59,836 nt of DNA from JAOZHU01 sp964632845 (GTDB lineage Archaea; Thermoproteota; Bathyarchaeia; Bathyarchaeales; Bathycorpusculaceae): NCBI GenBank assembly GCA_964632845.1, contig CAZWDU010000011.1:1-59836 (forward strand), written 5' to 3'. Made by a program: the position numbers and the translations under genes. A model generated the notes under the pieces. The model saw only the letters and a list, made by a program, of their open reading frames with translations, was not told the origin of the DNA and ran no database searches. Positions 52,682-59,836 of the stretch are shown piece after piece (positions within the stretch are counted from its first letter, which is position 1; each line of letters begins with the position of its first letter).

Positions 52682-53800
52682 TCATCGCCTAACTATTTCC
52701 TCTAACGCCCCTAATAGCTTAACGTTCATTTGGGGCAGTCCCACCGTGGTTCGGAGGCAATTTTCCAAGTGCAAAAGCTTGCCAAACTTTTTGACGAGTA
52801 TGCCCTGCCTTTGGAGTTTCTGGAAAACCTCCCCATACGGCTTATCCGTGTTGAACAACACGAAATCTGTATTCGAATCGAAAGCCTCAACACCGCTTAC
52901 GCTGTTGAGCTGTTTTGTCAGTTTTCCGCGTTCAGCTTTCAACTTCTCCACCGTTTCCTTTACCATCGTCAAGTTTTCCAGAAGCTTCCGCCCCATGCCC
53001 AACGTGAACACGCTTACGGGAAACGGCAGCGTTGTCTTCTCCGCGAGCACTTTAGCCAAAGTCACATTCGTCACGGCGTAACCTAGCCTAAGCCCAGCTA
53101 AACCGAAGGCTTTCGAGAACGTCCTCAAAACAATCACGTTCTCATATTTTTCCGCAAACTGAACAATAGAGTAGTCTGCGTATTCCGCGTATGCCTCATC
53201 AAGAACAACTATCCCTGGAAACGCCTCAATTAACGCTGTAATACCTTCTTTTTTGAACTGATTCGCCGTCGGGTTGTTGGGCGAGCACAGGTAGAGCATA
53301 CTCGCTTCAGGCGCAAACGCGGCTAAGAGATTTTCAATGTCCAGTCCGAAGTCTCTGAGCAGCGGCACGGTAAAGTATTCTGCGCTTTGGCGTTGTATGC
53401 ACTGCCTGAACACTTGAAACGTTGGCACAATTGAAACTGCTTTGTCGCCTTTTTCCAAGAAAAGCCGCGTTATGCGGTCTATTAACTCGTCGCTTCCGTT
53501 GCCGACAACCACGCAGTCCGCTGGCACATTGAGGTAACTGCTTATTTTTTCTTTGAGCTTGTTTTCTTCTTCTTGAGGGTAGATTCTCAAGTCGCATTCG
53601 CTGGCAACTTCCCGCATGAATCCCACCAGCTTTTCCGTGGGCATGAACAAGTTTTCATTATAGTTGAGTTTGATGATTTCGCTGGGGGAAATTCCCAGTT
53701 GCTTCGCTACGCTCTCGTTGGTTCTTTCAGGAATGTAACTTTCCAGAAGCTCCAGCTTCGCCAGCTTCTTTTCCAGCCACTTTTCACGTTGAGTTTTCAT
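52682..53800 (-). CDS. hisC: Histidinol-phosphate aminotransferase
   Basis: PLP enzyme of fold type I. The Schiff-base Lys is in RTFSKAFGLAGLRLGYAV; LCSPNNPTAN and VLDEAYAEYAD bind the cofactor. ATG 53800 (MKTQREKW) is preferred; the frame opens at 53818. It overlaps the end of hisD by 17 bases. Confidence 0.95.
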   Translation of the reverse strand: MKTQREKWLEKKLAKLELLESYIPERTNESVAKQLGISPSEIIKLNYNENLFMPTEKLVGFMREVASECDLRIYPQEEENKLKEKISSYLNVPADCVVVGNGSDELIDRITRLFLEKGDKAVSIVPTFQVFRQCIQRQSAEYFTVPLLRDFGLDIENLLAAFAPEASMLYLCSPNNPTANQFKKEGITALIEAFPGIVVLDEAYAEYADYSIVQFAEKYENVIVLRTFSKAFGLAGLRLGYAVTNVTLAKVLAEKTTLPFPVSVFTLGMGRKLLENLTMVKETVEKLKAERGKLTKQLNSVSGVEAFDSNTDFVLFNTDKPYGEVFQKLQRQGILVKKFGKLLHLENCLRTTVGLPQMNVKLLGALEEIVRR

Positions 53801-55091
53801 CTTTAAACCTCGCTTCAATTGCCTTGTAGTGATTTGGAAGGTTCTCCGCTTCAGTTAACACCTTCACATGACTCTCCAGCTTAAGCAAGCCTTCGCGTGA
53901 ACTTTCCACAACACTGACTCTCCGCGTAAAATCCAGCACAGATAACCCTGAAAAGGCACTTCCAAACCCTGCCGTGGGCAAAACATGGTTTGTTCCACTG
54001 CCATAATCACTAAGCGCAACAGGACTATACGCGCCTACCAAGATGACGCCTGCCGAAGTAACGCGATTAGCGATTTCCATAGCGTTGCGCGTAACTATTT
54101 CAATGTGTTCTGGCGCAAAAACATTCGCCAAATCCACCATTTCCTTCACGCTGTCACAGGTGATTATGAACCCCTGCTCCGTTAACGCCTTTCGAACTAT
54201 AGCTCTGCGTTCCGCTGACGTCGCCAATTGCCCAAGCCACGCGGCAACCTCACAAGCAAGCTTCTCCGACGTCGTAATCAGCCCTGCAACGCTGTCTTCA
54301 CCATGCTCCGCTTGAGAAAGCATATCCAACGCGACAAGCTGAGCGTCAGCCGTTTCATCTGCTAGCACAAGAATTTCGCTTGGGCCAGCAGGCATGTCAA
54401 TGGCAACATCCTTCGAAACCAGAATTTTCGCCACGGTTACGTACTTGTTTCCTGGACCCACAATTTTCTTCACAGGTTTGATGGTTTCTGTGCCGTAAGC
54501 TAAAGCGGCTATGGCTTGTGCTCCTCCCGCTTTGTAGATTTCGTTTACTCCGCAGATGTCCGCGGCAACAAGCACCAACGGGTTGACTGTGCCTTTCGCG
54601 GTTGGCGGCGAACACACAACAATCCGTGAAACCCCCGCAATTTTGGCTGGAACCGCAGTCATAACCACAGTGCTCGGATAAGCTGCTTGTCCTCCTGGCA
54701 CGTAACAGCCAACGCTTTCAATTGGACGCAGCACGTTTCGAATTGCAACGCCGTCTTTGGAAGTTTCAAGTTTGAACTGTTCCATGACGAGCTTTTCAAA
54801 GGCGCCTACTTTGTTTTTCATAAGCTTGAGCGCGGCGATTTGCTCTTTGCTGACCATGCTGTAAGCTGCCTTAATTTCTTCTTTGGTCACTTGGAGGTCG
54901 TCAGCTTTCAGCGCTGCTTTGTCAAATTTTTCTGTAAACTCAATCAGCGTAGCGTCTCCGTTTTCTGCGACTTTTTTAATTATGGTTTTCACGTTTTCCG
55001 ACAGCGTTTCATCTAGGGTTTGTGTTCTTTTGTTCCAGTTTGCAGGTAACGCTGAGGCTTTCCACATTTTCACTTGGAGTTGGCTGCACAT
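53784..55091 (-). CDS. hisD: Histidinol dehydrogenase
   Basis: Last two steps of histidine synthesis. Zn and catalytic motifs: AGPSEILVLADETADAQLVA, MLSQAEHGEDS, VFAPEHIEIV and GTNHVLPT. 435 aa, full length. Overlaps the end of hisG by 22 bases. Confidence 0.96.
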   Translation of the reverse strand: MCSQLQVKMWKASALPANWNKRTQTLDETLSENVKTIIKKVAENGDATLIEFTEKFDKAALKADDLQVTKEEIKAAYSMVSKEQIAALKLMKNKVGAFEKLVMEQFKLETSKDGVAIRNVLRPIESVGCYVPGGQAAYPSTVVMTAVPAKIAGVSRIVVCSPPTAKGTVNPLVLVAADICGVNEIYKAGGAQAIAALAYGTETIKPVKKIVGPGNKYVTVAKILVSKDVAIDMPAGPSEILVLADETADAQLVALDMLSQAEHGEDSVAGLITTSEKLACEVAAWLGQLATSAERRAIVRKALTEQGFIITCDSVKEMVDLANVFAPEHIEIVTRNAMEIANRVTSAGVILVGAYSPVALSDYGSGTNHVLPTAGFGSAFSGLSVLDFTRRVSVVESSREGLLKLESHVKVLTEAENLPNHYKAIEARFKDENST

Positions 55092-56068
55092 GCGTTTTCC
55101 ACTTTCCGTTTCACGTCTTCAAGAGCCAGCACTTGCCTTGGTTCGTGCACCACTATGCCTTGGGCGAGCTTGCGGATTCTGGGCAACAGTTCAATTAAGC
55201 AGTCTTTCTCTATGACCGTGTTCACGTCGTACCATTCGCCCTTTGCCAGCGGCGCAACCGTCGGGTTCTTCAGCGCAGGCAGTTCTTTAAGAAGCTTCGG
55301 CAAGTTCTCTTTTCTCACATTCACAAATATGTGCACTCGTTTTACGCCATCAACTACGCCTTTCAGCAGGCTTAAGATGTCGTGGATTTTTTCTTTCTTT
55401 TCTGGCTCAGCTAACGCTTTCTTGTTCGCGATGAGCACGGCTGACGACTGCATCACGGTTTCGATTATTCGCAGGTTGTTCTGTTCCATTGTTGAACCTG
55501 TCTCAGTGACGTCAATGATGAAGTCAGAGTTTTCAGGCGGTTTAGCTTCTGTGGCTCCGAAAGACAAGAAGATTTTTGCGCGCGAGTTTTCTCCTTTCCG
55601 CCACCAAGGCGTCACCAGCAAGGGCTCAGCGTTACCGAACCGCTTCTGGTAGGCAGGATTGTTTTTCACGTATTCAGCGGCAATGTTCAAGTATTCTGTG
55701 GAAACGCGAACGTTTTTTCCTTGGCTCCACAAAGATTCCATGATGCTGGCAACTGACTCTGCGCCCAAGCTTTTAGGCACAGCTACGACCAGTTTTATTT
55801 TTCCATATTCTAAGTTCTGGAGGATTTCCACGTCAGCGCCTGTTTCTTTTATCCAGTCTTGGCCTGTGATGCCTACGTCTTGCAGGCCTTCGCTGACGAA
55901 GACGGGTATCTCTTGTGGTCTAAGGATTTTCAACTCTATTTTCGGGTCATTTATTGTCGGTCTGTATGTGCGTTCTTGCCCTGAAACTTTGTACCCTGAA
56001 CGCTGCAGGATTTCGAAGGTTGCTTTGGCTAATGAGCCAGCGGGTATTGCGAATTTTACTTTTTCCAT
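55070..56068 (-). CDS. hisG: ATP phosphoribosyltransferase, long form
   Basis: First, feedback-controlled step. VKFAIPAGSLAKATFEILQR and VGITGQDWIKETGADV begin the catalytic domain; DFIIDVTETGSTMEQNNLRI is the PRPP loop. The C-terminal ACT-like regulatory domain (RVHIFVNVRKENLPKLLKEL and PTVAPLAKGEWYDVNTVI) shows this is the HisZ-independent long form. At 332 aa it exceeds the usual 285-300, mainly through its C-terminal tail. First gene of the operon. Confidence 0.95.
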   Translation of the reverse strand: MEKVKFAIPAGSLAKATFEILQRSGYKVSGQERTYRPTINDPKIELKILRPQEIPVFVSEGLQDVGITGQDWIKETGADVEILQNLEYGKIKLVVAVPKSLGAESVASIMESLWSQGKNVRVSTEYLNIAAEYVKNNPAYQKRFGNAEPLLVTPWWRKGENSRAKIFLSFGATEAKPPENSDFIIDVTETGSTMEQNNLRIIETVMQSSAVLIANKKALAEPEKKEKIHDILSLLKGVVDGVKRVHIFVNVRKENLPKLLKELPALKNPTVAPLAKGEWYDVNTVIEKDCLIELLPRIRKLAQGIVVHEPRQVLALEDVKRKVENACAANSK

Positions 56069-56169
56069 TTTTCATCACCTAACTTTTTCGTTGCTGCAAC
56101 ATCAAGAGCCGTTGCTACATGGGACTTGATGTTTTTGGGGAAAATCTGCGGTTTCATGTTAAGGGGCAT

Positions 56170-56186
56170 GCGTAATATAAAATACG
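56170..56186 (-). promoter_or_regulatory. Candidate TATA promoter of the his operon
   Basis: On the minus strand CGTATTTTATATTACG lies about 105-115 bases before the hisG ATG, in an otherwise featureless 298-bp gap. No operator was recognised. Confidence 0.35.
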
Positions 56187-56366
56187 TTTTCGCATTTAAG
56201 CGCATATTGGCTTTGCGGTTAATGAACGCAATCGCCTTGTATGAACACGATCCCTCAACTTACACCACTGAACCGCTCTTAACCTCAAGTCTGCCTAATA
56301 AACGTATCTTTATCAAGTTTGACTATTACAGTTAAGCATGTCGCTATTCAGAGCATTTTTACAGCA

Positions 56367-57971
56367 CTACTTCTTGTTTACCGCTCTCTGCAACGCAGCA
56401 GTAACATTCTGTTTTCCCATAGCAAGTATGTACGGTCCCAGCCGCGGACCCTGTGGGGCACCCATCAAGATTGTGTACAACGTTTTGAAAAAGCGGCTAG
56501 GCGACACGCCGCTGGTTTTGGCTGCATTAAAGATGGCACCTTGTATCTCTTCCGCTTCGTCTTCAGTTTCCAAAACTTTAAGCAACCCTGCAATGGCGTT
56601 TTTCTCTTCGTTTGAGAGTTCCACCGCGGTTTCTTTTATCTCCTCAAAGTCACGCACCCAATTGAACGCGTACTCGATTCGCCTTGCCAAATCTTCGTCA
56701 AGTGGCTGATTCTTCTGCAGATAACCGTAACTCTGGAGCTTCTCAGCTATGAACTCGGTTGCGCATTCTTTCGGCGCCATTTTAGCCAAAAACGTCAACA
56801 AGTTATACGGAGCGTGAACGCTCGGCTTAGATGGCGGTTTCATAACCCAGCAGTACTCGTACAAGCCGCGGAGCTTCATAAGTTCCTTCGCGTCTTTTGC
56901 TGTTTTCTTGCCGAAATACACGTCCTCCAGAGAATCAAGTTCATTCATGTACGTGGGAACATCTGAAACGTTCAATGTGCGCGTGCCCACGAACCGTTTC
57001 AGCATGAGTAGCAGTAGCGATTGGGGTGAACCGTAGCGGAACCAAACCTGCGGGGTGAAAACGTTTCCTGCGGATTTGGAGATTTTCTTTCCGCCTTTAT
57101 CCAAGAACATCTCATATCGCGCGTGTGACGGTGGCTCGAAGCAGAGGATTTCACGGCAGATTCTATCGTTTATCCACACCGAATCCGCGATGTCTTTGCC
57201 GTACGCTTCAAACCGTATATCCAGCGCTTTCCAGCGTGCTGCAAACTCGCTTTTCCAGCTTAGTTTGCCTTCGCCGCGGGCGATGTCAGCTTCGCCTTTG
57301 TGCCCGCAACCCGCGATGAGTCTGCCTCTGATTTCTAATCCTTCGCAGCAGTAGAGGACTTTATCCGTTTTGGGCAGGTACTCTAGGGCTTTGGTGGTGT
57401 AGATGCGTCCGCATTTTTCGCAGACTGGAAAGAACGGCAGTACTTCAGTGTAGCGTTCTTGTCCCACTTCTTCTTTGACGATTTCGCCGACTTTCTGAGC
57501 GTTCAACAGTATCGTCCTAACTTCGTTAAGCAGTAAGCCTTTCTCGTAGGCTTCTTTTGCAGATACGTAATGGTGCTGGATGCCGCATTTATCTAAAGCT
57601 TCCAGCAGTAGCGAACTCATGTGTTTACCGTAGCTTTCGTGGCAGCCAAACGGGTCAGGAATGCTGGACACGGGGAACCCTAAGTACTTCTCTAACGTTT
57701 TAGGCAGTCCAGCGGGAACCTTCCGCAAGCCGTCTTTGTCGTCGCAGAAGGCAACCAACTCCGAGTTGACGCCCCTATCCTTCAAGGCTAAAGTAACCGC
57801 GTACGAACGGGCAGCGTCGCCGAGGCTCCCGATGTGCGGAAACCCAGAAGCGCCCAGACCCATTTCAGTTCGCACCTTGTCCAAGCTGCGACCTAGCTTC
57901 CGCTCTCGCGTGATTACTTTCTGCGCCATCATGTCATACCATGTGCCGCGGCCTATTGCCCTCTTGCTCAT
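56367..57971 (-). CDS. lysK: Lysyl-tRNA synthetase, class I
   Basis: Charges tRNA-Lys. This is the class I form found in most archaea: GASGFPHIGSLGD is the HIGH region and GGKKISKSAGN the KMSKS loop. Four Cys in a zinc-knuckle-like region (VCEKCGRIY, then YCCEGLE) lie between them. 534 aa, full length. Separated from hisG by 298 bp. Confidence 0.95.
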   Translation of the reverse strand: MSKRAIGRGTWYDMMAQKVITRERKLGRSLDKVRTEMGLGASGFPHIGSLGDAARSYAVTLALKDRGVNSELVAFCDDKDGLRKVPAGLPKTLEKYLGFPVSSIPDPFGCHESYGKHMSSLLLEALDKCGIQHHYVSAKEAYEKGLLLNEVRTILLNAQKVGEIVKEEVGQERYTEVLPFFPVCEKCGRIYTTKALEYLPKTDKVLYCCEGLEIRGRLIAGCGHKGEADIARGEGKLSWKSEFAARWKALDIRFEAYGKDIADSVWINDRICREILCFEPPSHARYEMFLDKGGKKISKSAGNVFTPQVWFRYGSPQSLLLLMLKRFVGTRTLNVSDVPTYMNELDSLEDVYFGKKTAKDAKELMKLRGLYEYCWVMKPPSKPSVHAPYNLLTFLAKMAPKECATEFIAEKLQSYGYLQKNQPLDEDLARRIEYAFNWVRDFEEIKETAVELSNEEKNAIAGLLKVLETEDEAEEIQGAIFNAAKTSGVSPSRFFKTLYTILMGAPQGPRLGPYILAMGKQNVTAALQRAVNKK

Positions 57972-58050
57972 GTCAAATCTAACTCTGCCACAGCATAAAC
58001 TCGAATAGAAATAAAAACATTACAGAAACATCAAATAAAAAAGAAGGGAA

Positions 58051-59088
58051 TTATAGTTTGGCTCCGCAGTTCGGACAGAACTTGGCTCCTGCCTGAACTT
58101 CCGCTTCGCACTTCGGGCACTTAGTTGTAGCCTGCAATGGGGTTCCACAGTTTGAACAGAACTTTGCGCCTGCCGCGTTCTCTGTGCCACATTTCGGGCA
58201 CTTGACGCCGCCATTCTGTTGCTTCAGTGGTGCACCGCAACTACCGCAGAACTTCGATGTCTGTGGATTCTGGGTTCCGCATTTAGGACACAGCACCATA
58301 ACCTGCGTTGCGCCTTGGCTTGCGGGTTGCTGTAGCACTTGTGGTAGTATAACAGCGCCTGTGCCTATTGCTCCTCCTGAACTCTTGGACAAGCTTTCGG
58401 AAGATTTCTGCACGGTTTCCATTCTGAGAACGTCTGATGCGCCCACGCCAGTTCTTATGTAGAATAGTCTGTCGCGCCACTCTGGAGTTGTGTCGATTCC
58501 TTCGAACTTGACGTCTATCAGTTCCAGCCCAATCCGTGAGAAAGCATCAAAAAGCACGTTCTTCGAAAGCAAACTCGTCTCGTCAAGCTTACCGAAGACA
58601 TCTGCCAGCGAGTATTGGCTTAAGGTGTCAATGAGCCGCTCGTTGAAGTAGCCTCGTAGGAAGTTTTGCAGCCCGTCAGTTGTGAACGCGCCTTGTCCGC
58701 CTACCACTTCATTGACGAAGAGATTCGCCTCTTCAACTCTGAACCAGAAGCCTCCAAAGAACTTCAAAGGAGCAAGTTCCTTTGTTTGTCCTTGCGCGCC
58801 GAATTTTCCTTGGAACTGCTTCAGCGAAACAAAAAAGATCGTTGCTGTAAATGGATTTTTGTCGAATCCTGTAAGCTTTGAGAAGATTTTTGTCAGTAAG
58901 GGTAAATTCGCTGTTGTCAACGCATGGCGTCCTGCTCTGAACACGTCGTAAGCTTTTCCGTCTCTGAAGAACACTGCTGCTTCGTATTCGTGAACGATTA
59001 GGTTGTCGCCCCACGCTATTTCTTCATTAGGGTATTTCCAAACTATGTCGCCTTCTTTAGCTCCGGCCCACTCAATAACTTTCGGCAT
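58051..59088 (-). CDS. SPFH-domain protein with three C-terminal zinc ribbons
   Basis: SPFH/band-7-like domain of the YdjI/virion-core type (EYEAAVFFRDGKAYDVFRAG at 35-54; FFGGFWFRVEEANLFVNEVV), then a low-complexity linker, then three ribbons: CPKCGTQNPQTSKFCGSCGA, CPKCGTENAAGAKFCSNCGT and CPKCEAEVQAGAKFCPNCGA. Soluble, probably oligomeric scaffold. Two bases after the coiled-coil gene upstream, which suggests one transcript. Confidence 0.85.
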   Translation of the reverse strand: MPKVIEWAGAKEGDIVWKYPNEEIAWGDNLIVHEYEAAVFFRDGKAYDVFRAGRHALTTANLPLLTKIFSKLTGFDKNPFTATIFFVSLKQFQGKFGAQGQTKELAPLKFFGGFWFRVEEANLFVNEVVGGQGAFTTDGLQNFLRGYFNERLIDTLSQYSLADVFGKLDETSLLSKNVLFDAFSRIGLELIDVKFEGIDTTPEWRDRLFYIRTGVGASDVLRMETVQKSSESLSKSSGGAIGTGAVILPQVLQQPASQGATQVMVLCPKCGTQNPQTSKFCGSCGAPLKQQNGGVKCPKCGTENAAGAKFCSNCGTPLQATTKCPKCEAEVQAGAKFCPNCGAKL

Positions 59089-59090
59089 TT

Positions 59091-59633
59091 TTACGCTTCA
59101 CCTCCCAGTCCTCGGAAAAGGCTTGACCTTTCGTCAACTAGCCTATCTAACTCTTCAATCTTAGTTATCACAGTATCAATTGCGGTTCTCCACTCGTCTG
59201 TTCCCGGTTCAATGCTGTTAGCTTTTTCCACGTCTGCTTTTACTGTTTCTGCTTTTTCTATTAGGCTTACGTCGTGCTGGATAACGCCGTCGAGTTTGTC
59301 CTCTTTGACTTTGACCGCGTCGAACATGCCCGCGTACCCTGCGACTGCACGGTCTATGCGCTGCGTAACCCTGTCAAGCCTAGAGTTTACTGTATCAAAT
59401 CGGTAAGCGTCATCGCCTGAAAGCTTCTGAACGGCAGATGGACTAGTAAAGGTTCTTCTGAAAGCAGTTTTTGCGGCTTTAAGTCTGTTCACGACGTCCA
59501 TTCTGACTAAGCGGTCGCTTTCTCTTCTCAGCTCTTTTTCTTTGTAGCCTTTGTATCCTGGGATGTAGCCCATGATTTTTTCAAGAAGCCCGCGTTCTCC
59601 GCGCACTTTTTCTAAATAGTCTTTTCCACTCAT
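59091..59633 (-). CDS. Coiled-coil/helical protein, unknown
   Basis: 180 aa, almost wholly helical and charged (DYLEKVRGERGLLEKIMGYI; RFDTVNSRLDRVTQRIDRAV). It lies between a membrane protein and the SPFH/zinc-ribbon protein, with overlaps or two-base gaps on both sides, so the three probably work together, perhaps as a membrane-associated scaffold. Confidence 0.65.
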   Translation of the reverse strand: MSGKDYLEKVRGERGLLEKIMGYIPGYKGYKEKELRRESDRLVRMDVVNRLKAAKTAFRRTFTSPSAVQKLSGDDAYRFDTVNSRLDRVTQRIDRAVAGYAGMFDAVKVKEDKLDGVIQHDVSLIEKAETVKADVEKANSIEPGTDEWRTAIDTVITKIEELDRLVDERSSLFRGLGGEA

Positions 59634-59836
59634 TTTTTACTCCTCTGGTATGCAACAATACCTGTGATGGCTATGACGATTGCCAGAACGCCCAATATGA
59701 CGAAGGGGTTCACCAAGTCATAGCATGCGGATATAAGGGCGACGGCAACCATTACCCCGCCCCAAACCACGTAGTACGTAGAATCCTTCTGCGCTATGAG
59801 CGCGTAGGCTAACGTGTAGACTCCAAGCGGACCAAA
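59630..59836 (-). CDS. Membrane protein, 5' end beyond the window
   Basis: The last 68 residues are visible: VVWGGVMVAVALISACYDLV and PFVILGVLAIVIAITGIVAY are two membrane segments, ending QRSKK. Its TGA overlaps the ATG of the coiled-coil gene (ATGA), so it belongs to the same operon. No family recognised. Confidence 0.6.
   Translation of the reverse strand, partial: FGPLGVYTLAYALIAQKDSTYYVVWGGVMVAVALISACYDLVNPFVILGVLAIVIAITGIVAYQRSKK

Noticed and set aside
53784..55091. Long antisense frames across hisD and other his genes
   Set aside because: They are shadows of strongly conserved genes on the opposite strand.

Overview
The window is archaeal chromosomal DNA, most likely from the Bathyarchaeia or a close relative within Thermoproteota. 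The evidence is an Orc1/Cdc6 initiator beside ORB-like origin boxes, the small subunit of archaeal DNA polymerase D, a class I lysyl-tRNA synthetase, an intron-containing tRNA-Ser, SpoVT/AbrB-PhoU regulators and TATA-type promoters. The lineage is an inference from gene content.

Layout. (1) 1-6000 is a replication and repair neighbourhood: a NurA-like nuclease, a winged-helix protein, a probable replication origin (about 1880-2360), orc1/cdc6, the PolD small subunit and a frameshifted DUF429 gene. (2) 6051-7022 is a PhoU-type regulator, followed by tRNA-Ser(CGA) at 7306-7432 with a 40-nt intron. (3) 7433-32484 is a candidate integrated element of about 25 kb. Its left edge is the 3' end of tRNA-Ser with a tyrosine recombinase immediately inside; its right edge is a perfect 26-bp copy of that tRNA 3' end with no tRNA body. 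The left 19 kb carries integrase, a replication-type ATPase, AbrB and HTH regulators, a type I restriction-modification operon with an extra PD-(D/E)XK nuclease and a YgjP-type metalloprotease, an operon of wHTH, YwgA-like, PemK/MazF and Cas4-like genes, and a two-gene module of a phospholipase-D-fold protein and a DUF6361-like protein. The right 6 kb carries redox and NO/O2-stress genes: flavodiiron protein, cupins, a CopD-like protein with a Cys-rich mini-protein, HxlR, a flavodoxin-YgbA fusion, ferredoxin and ArsR. A second tRNA-like scar near 26.46 kb lies at the change of content, so the island may be composite. (4) 32486-40322 is host DNA again: a flavodoxin, a DUF5658 membrane protein and a complete dipeptide/oligopeptide ABC transporter (dppA-B-C-D-F). 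(5) 41112-43979 holds an MgtE/SLC41-like cation transporter, two PhoU-TrkA_C proteins and a zinc-ribbon protein. (6) 44126-48826 holds S-adenosylhomocysteine hydrolase, a P-loop kinase, a PHP hydrolase, a COG2187-type kinase and a microprotein. (7) 48840-56068 holds pyrE and an eight-gene his operon (hisG-D-C-B-H-A-F-I). (8) 56367-59836 holds class I LysRS, an SPFH/zinc-ribbon protein and two further genes.

Most noteworthy: the tRNA-bounded defence island with two poorly described operons; three genes whose essential N-terminal motifs lie upstream of any AUG/GUG/UUG, so initiation at AUA or AUC looks likely; a flavodoxin-YgbA fusion broken at an A-run that could support -1 slippage; the origin; and a dispersed 12-mer (TACTACGTACAT) that forms inverted repeats in two places.
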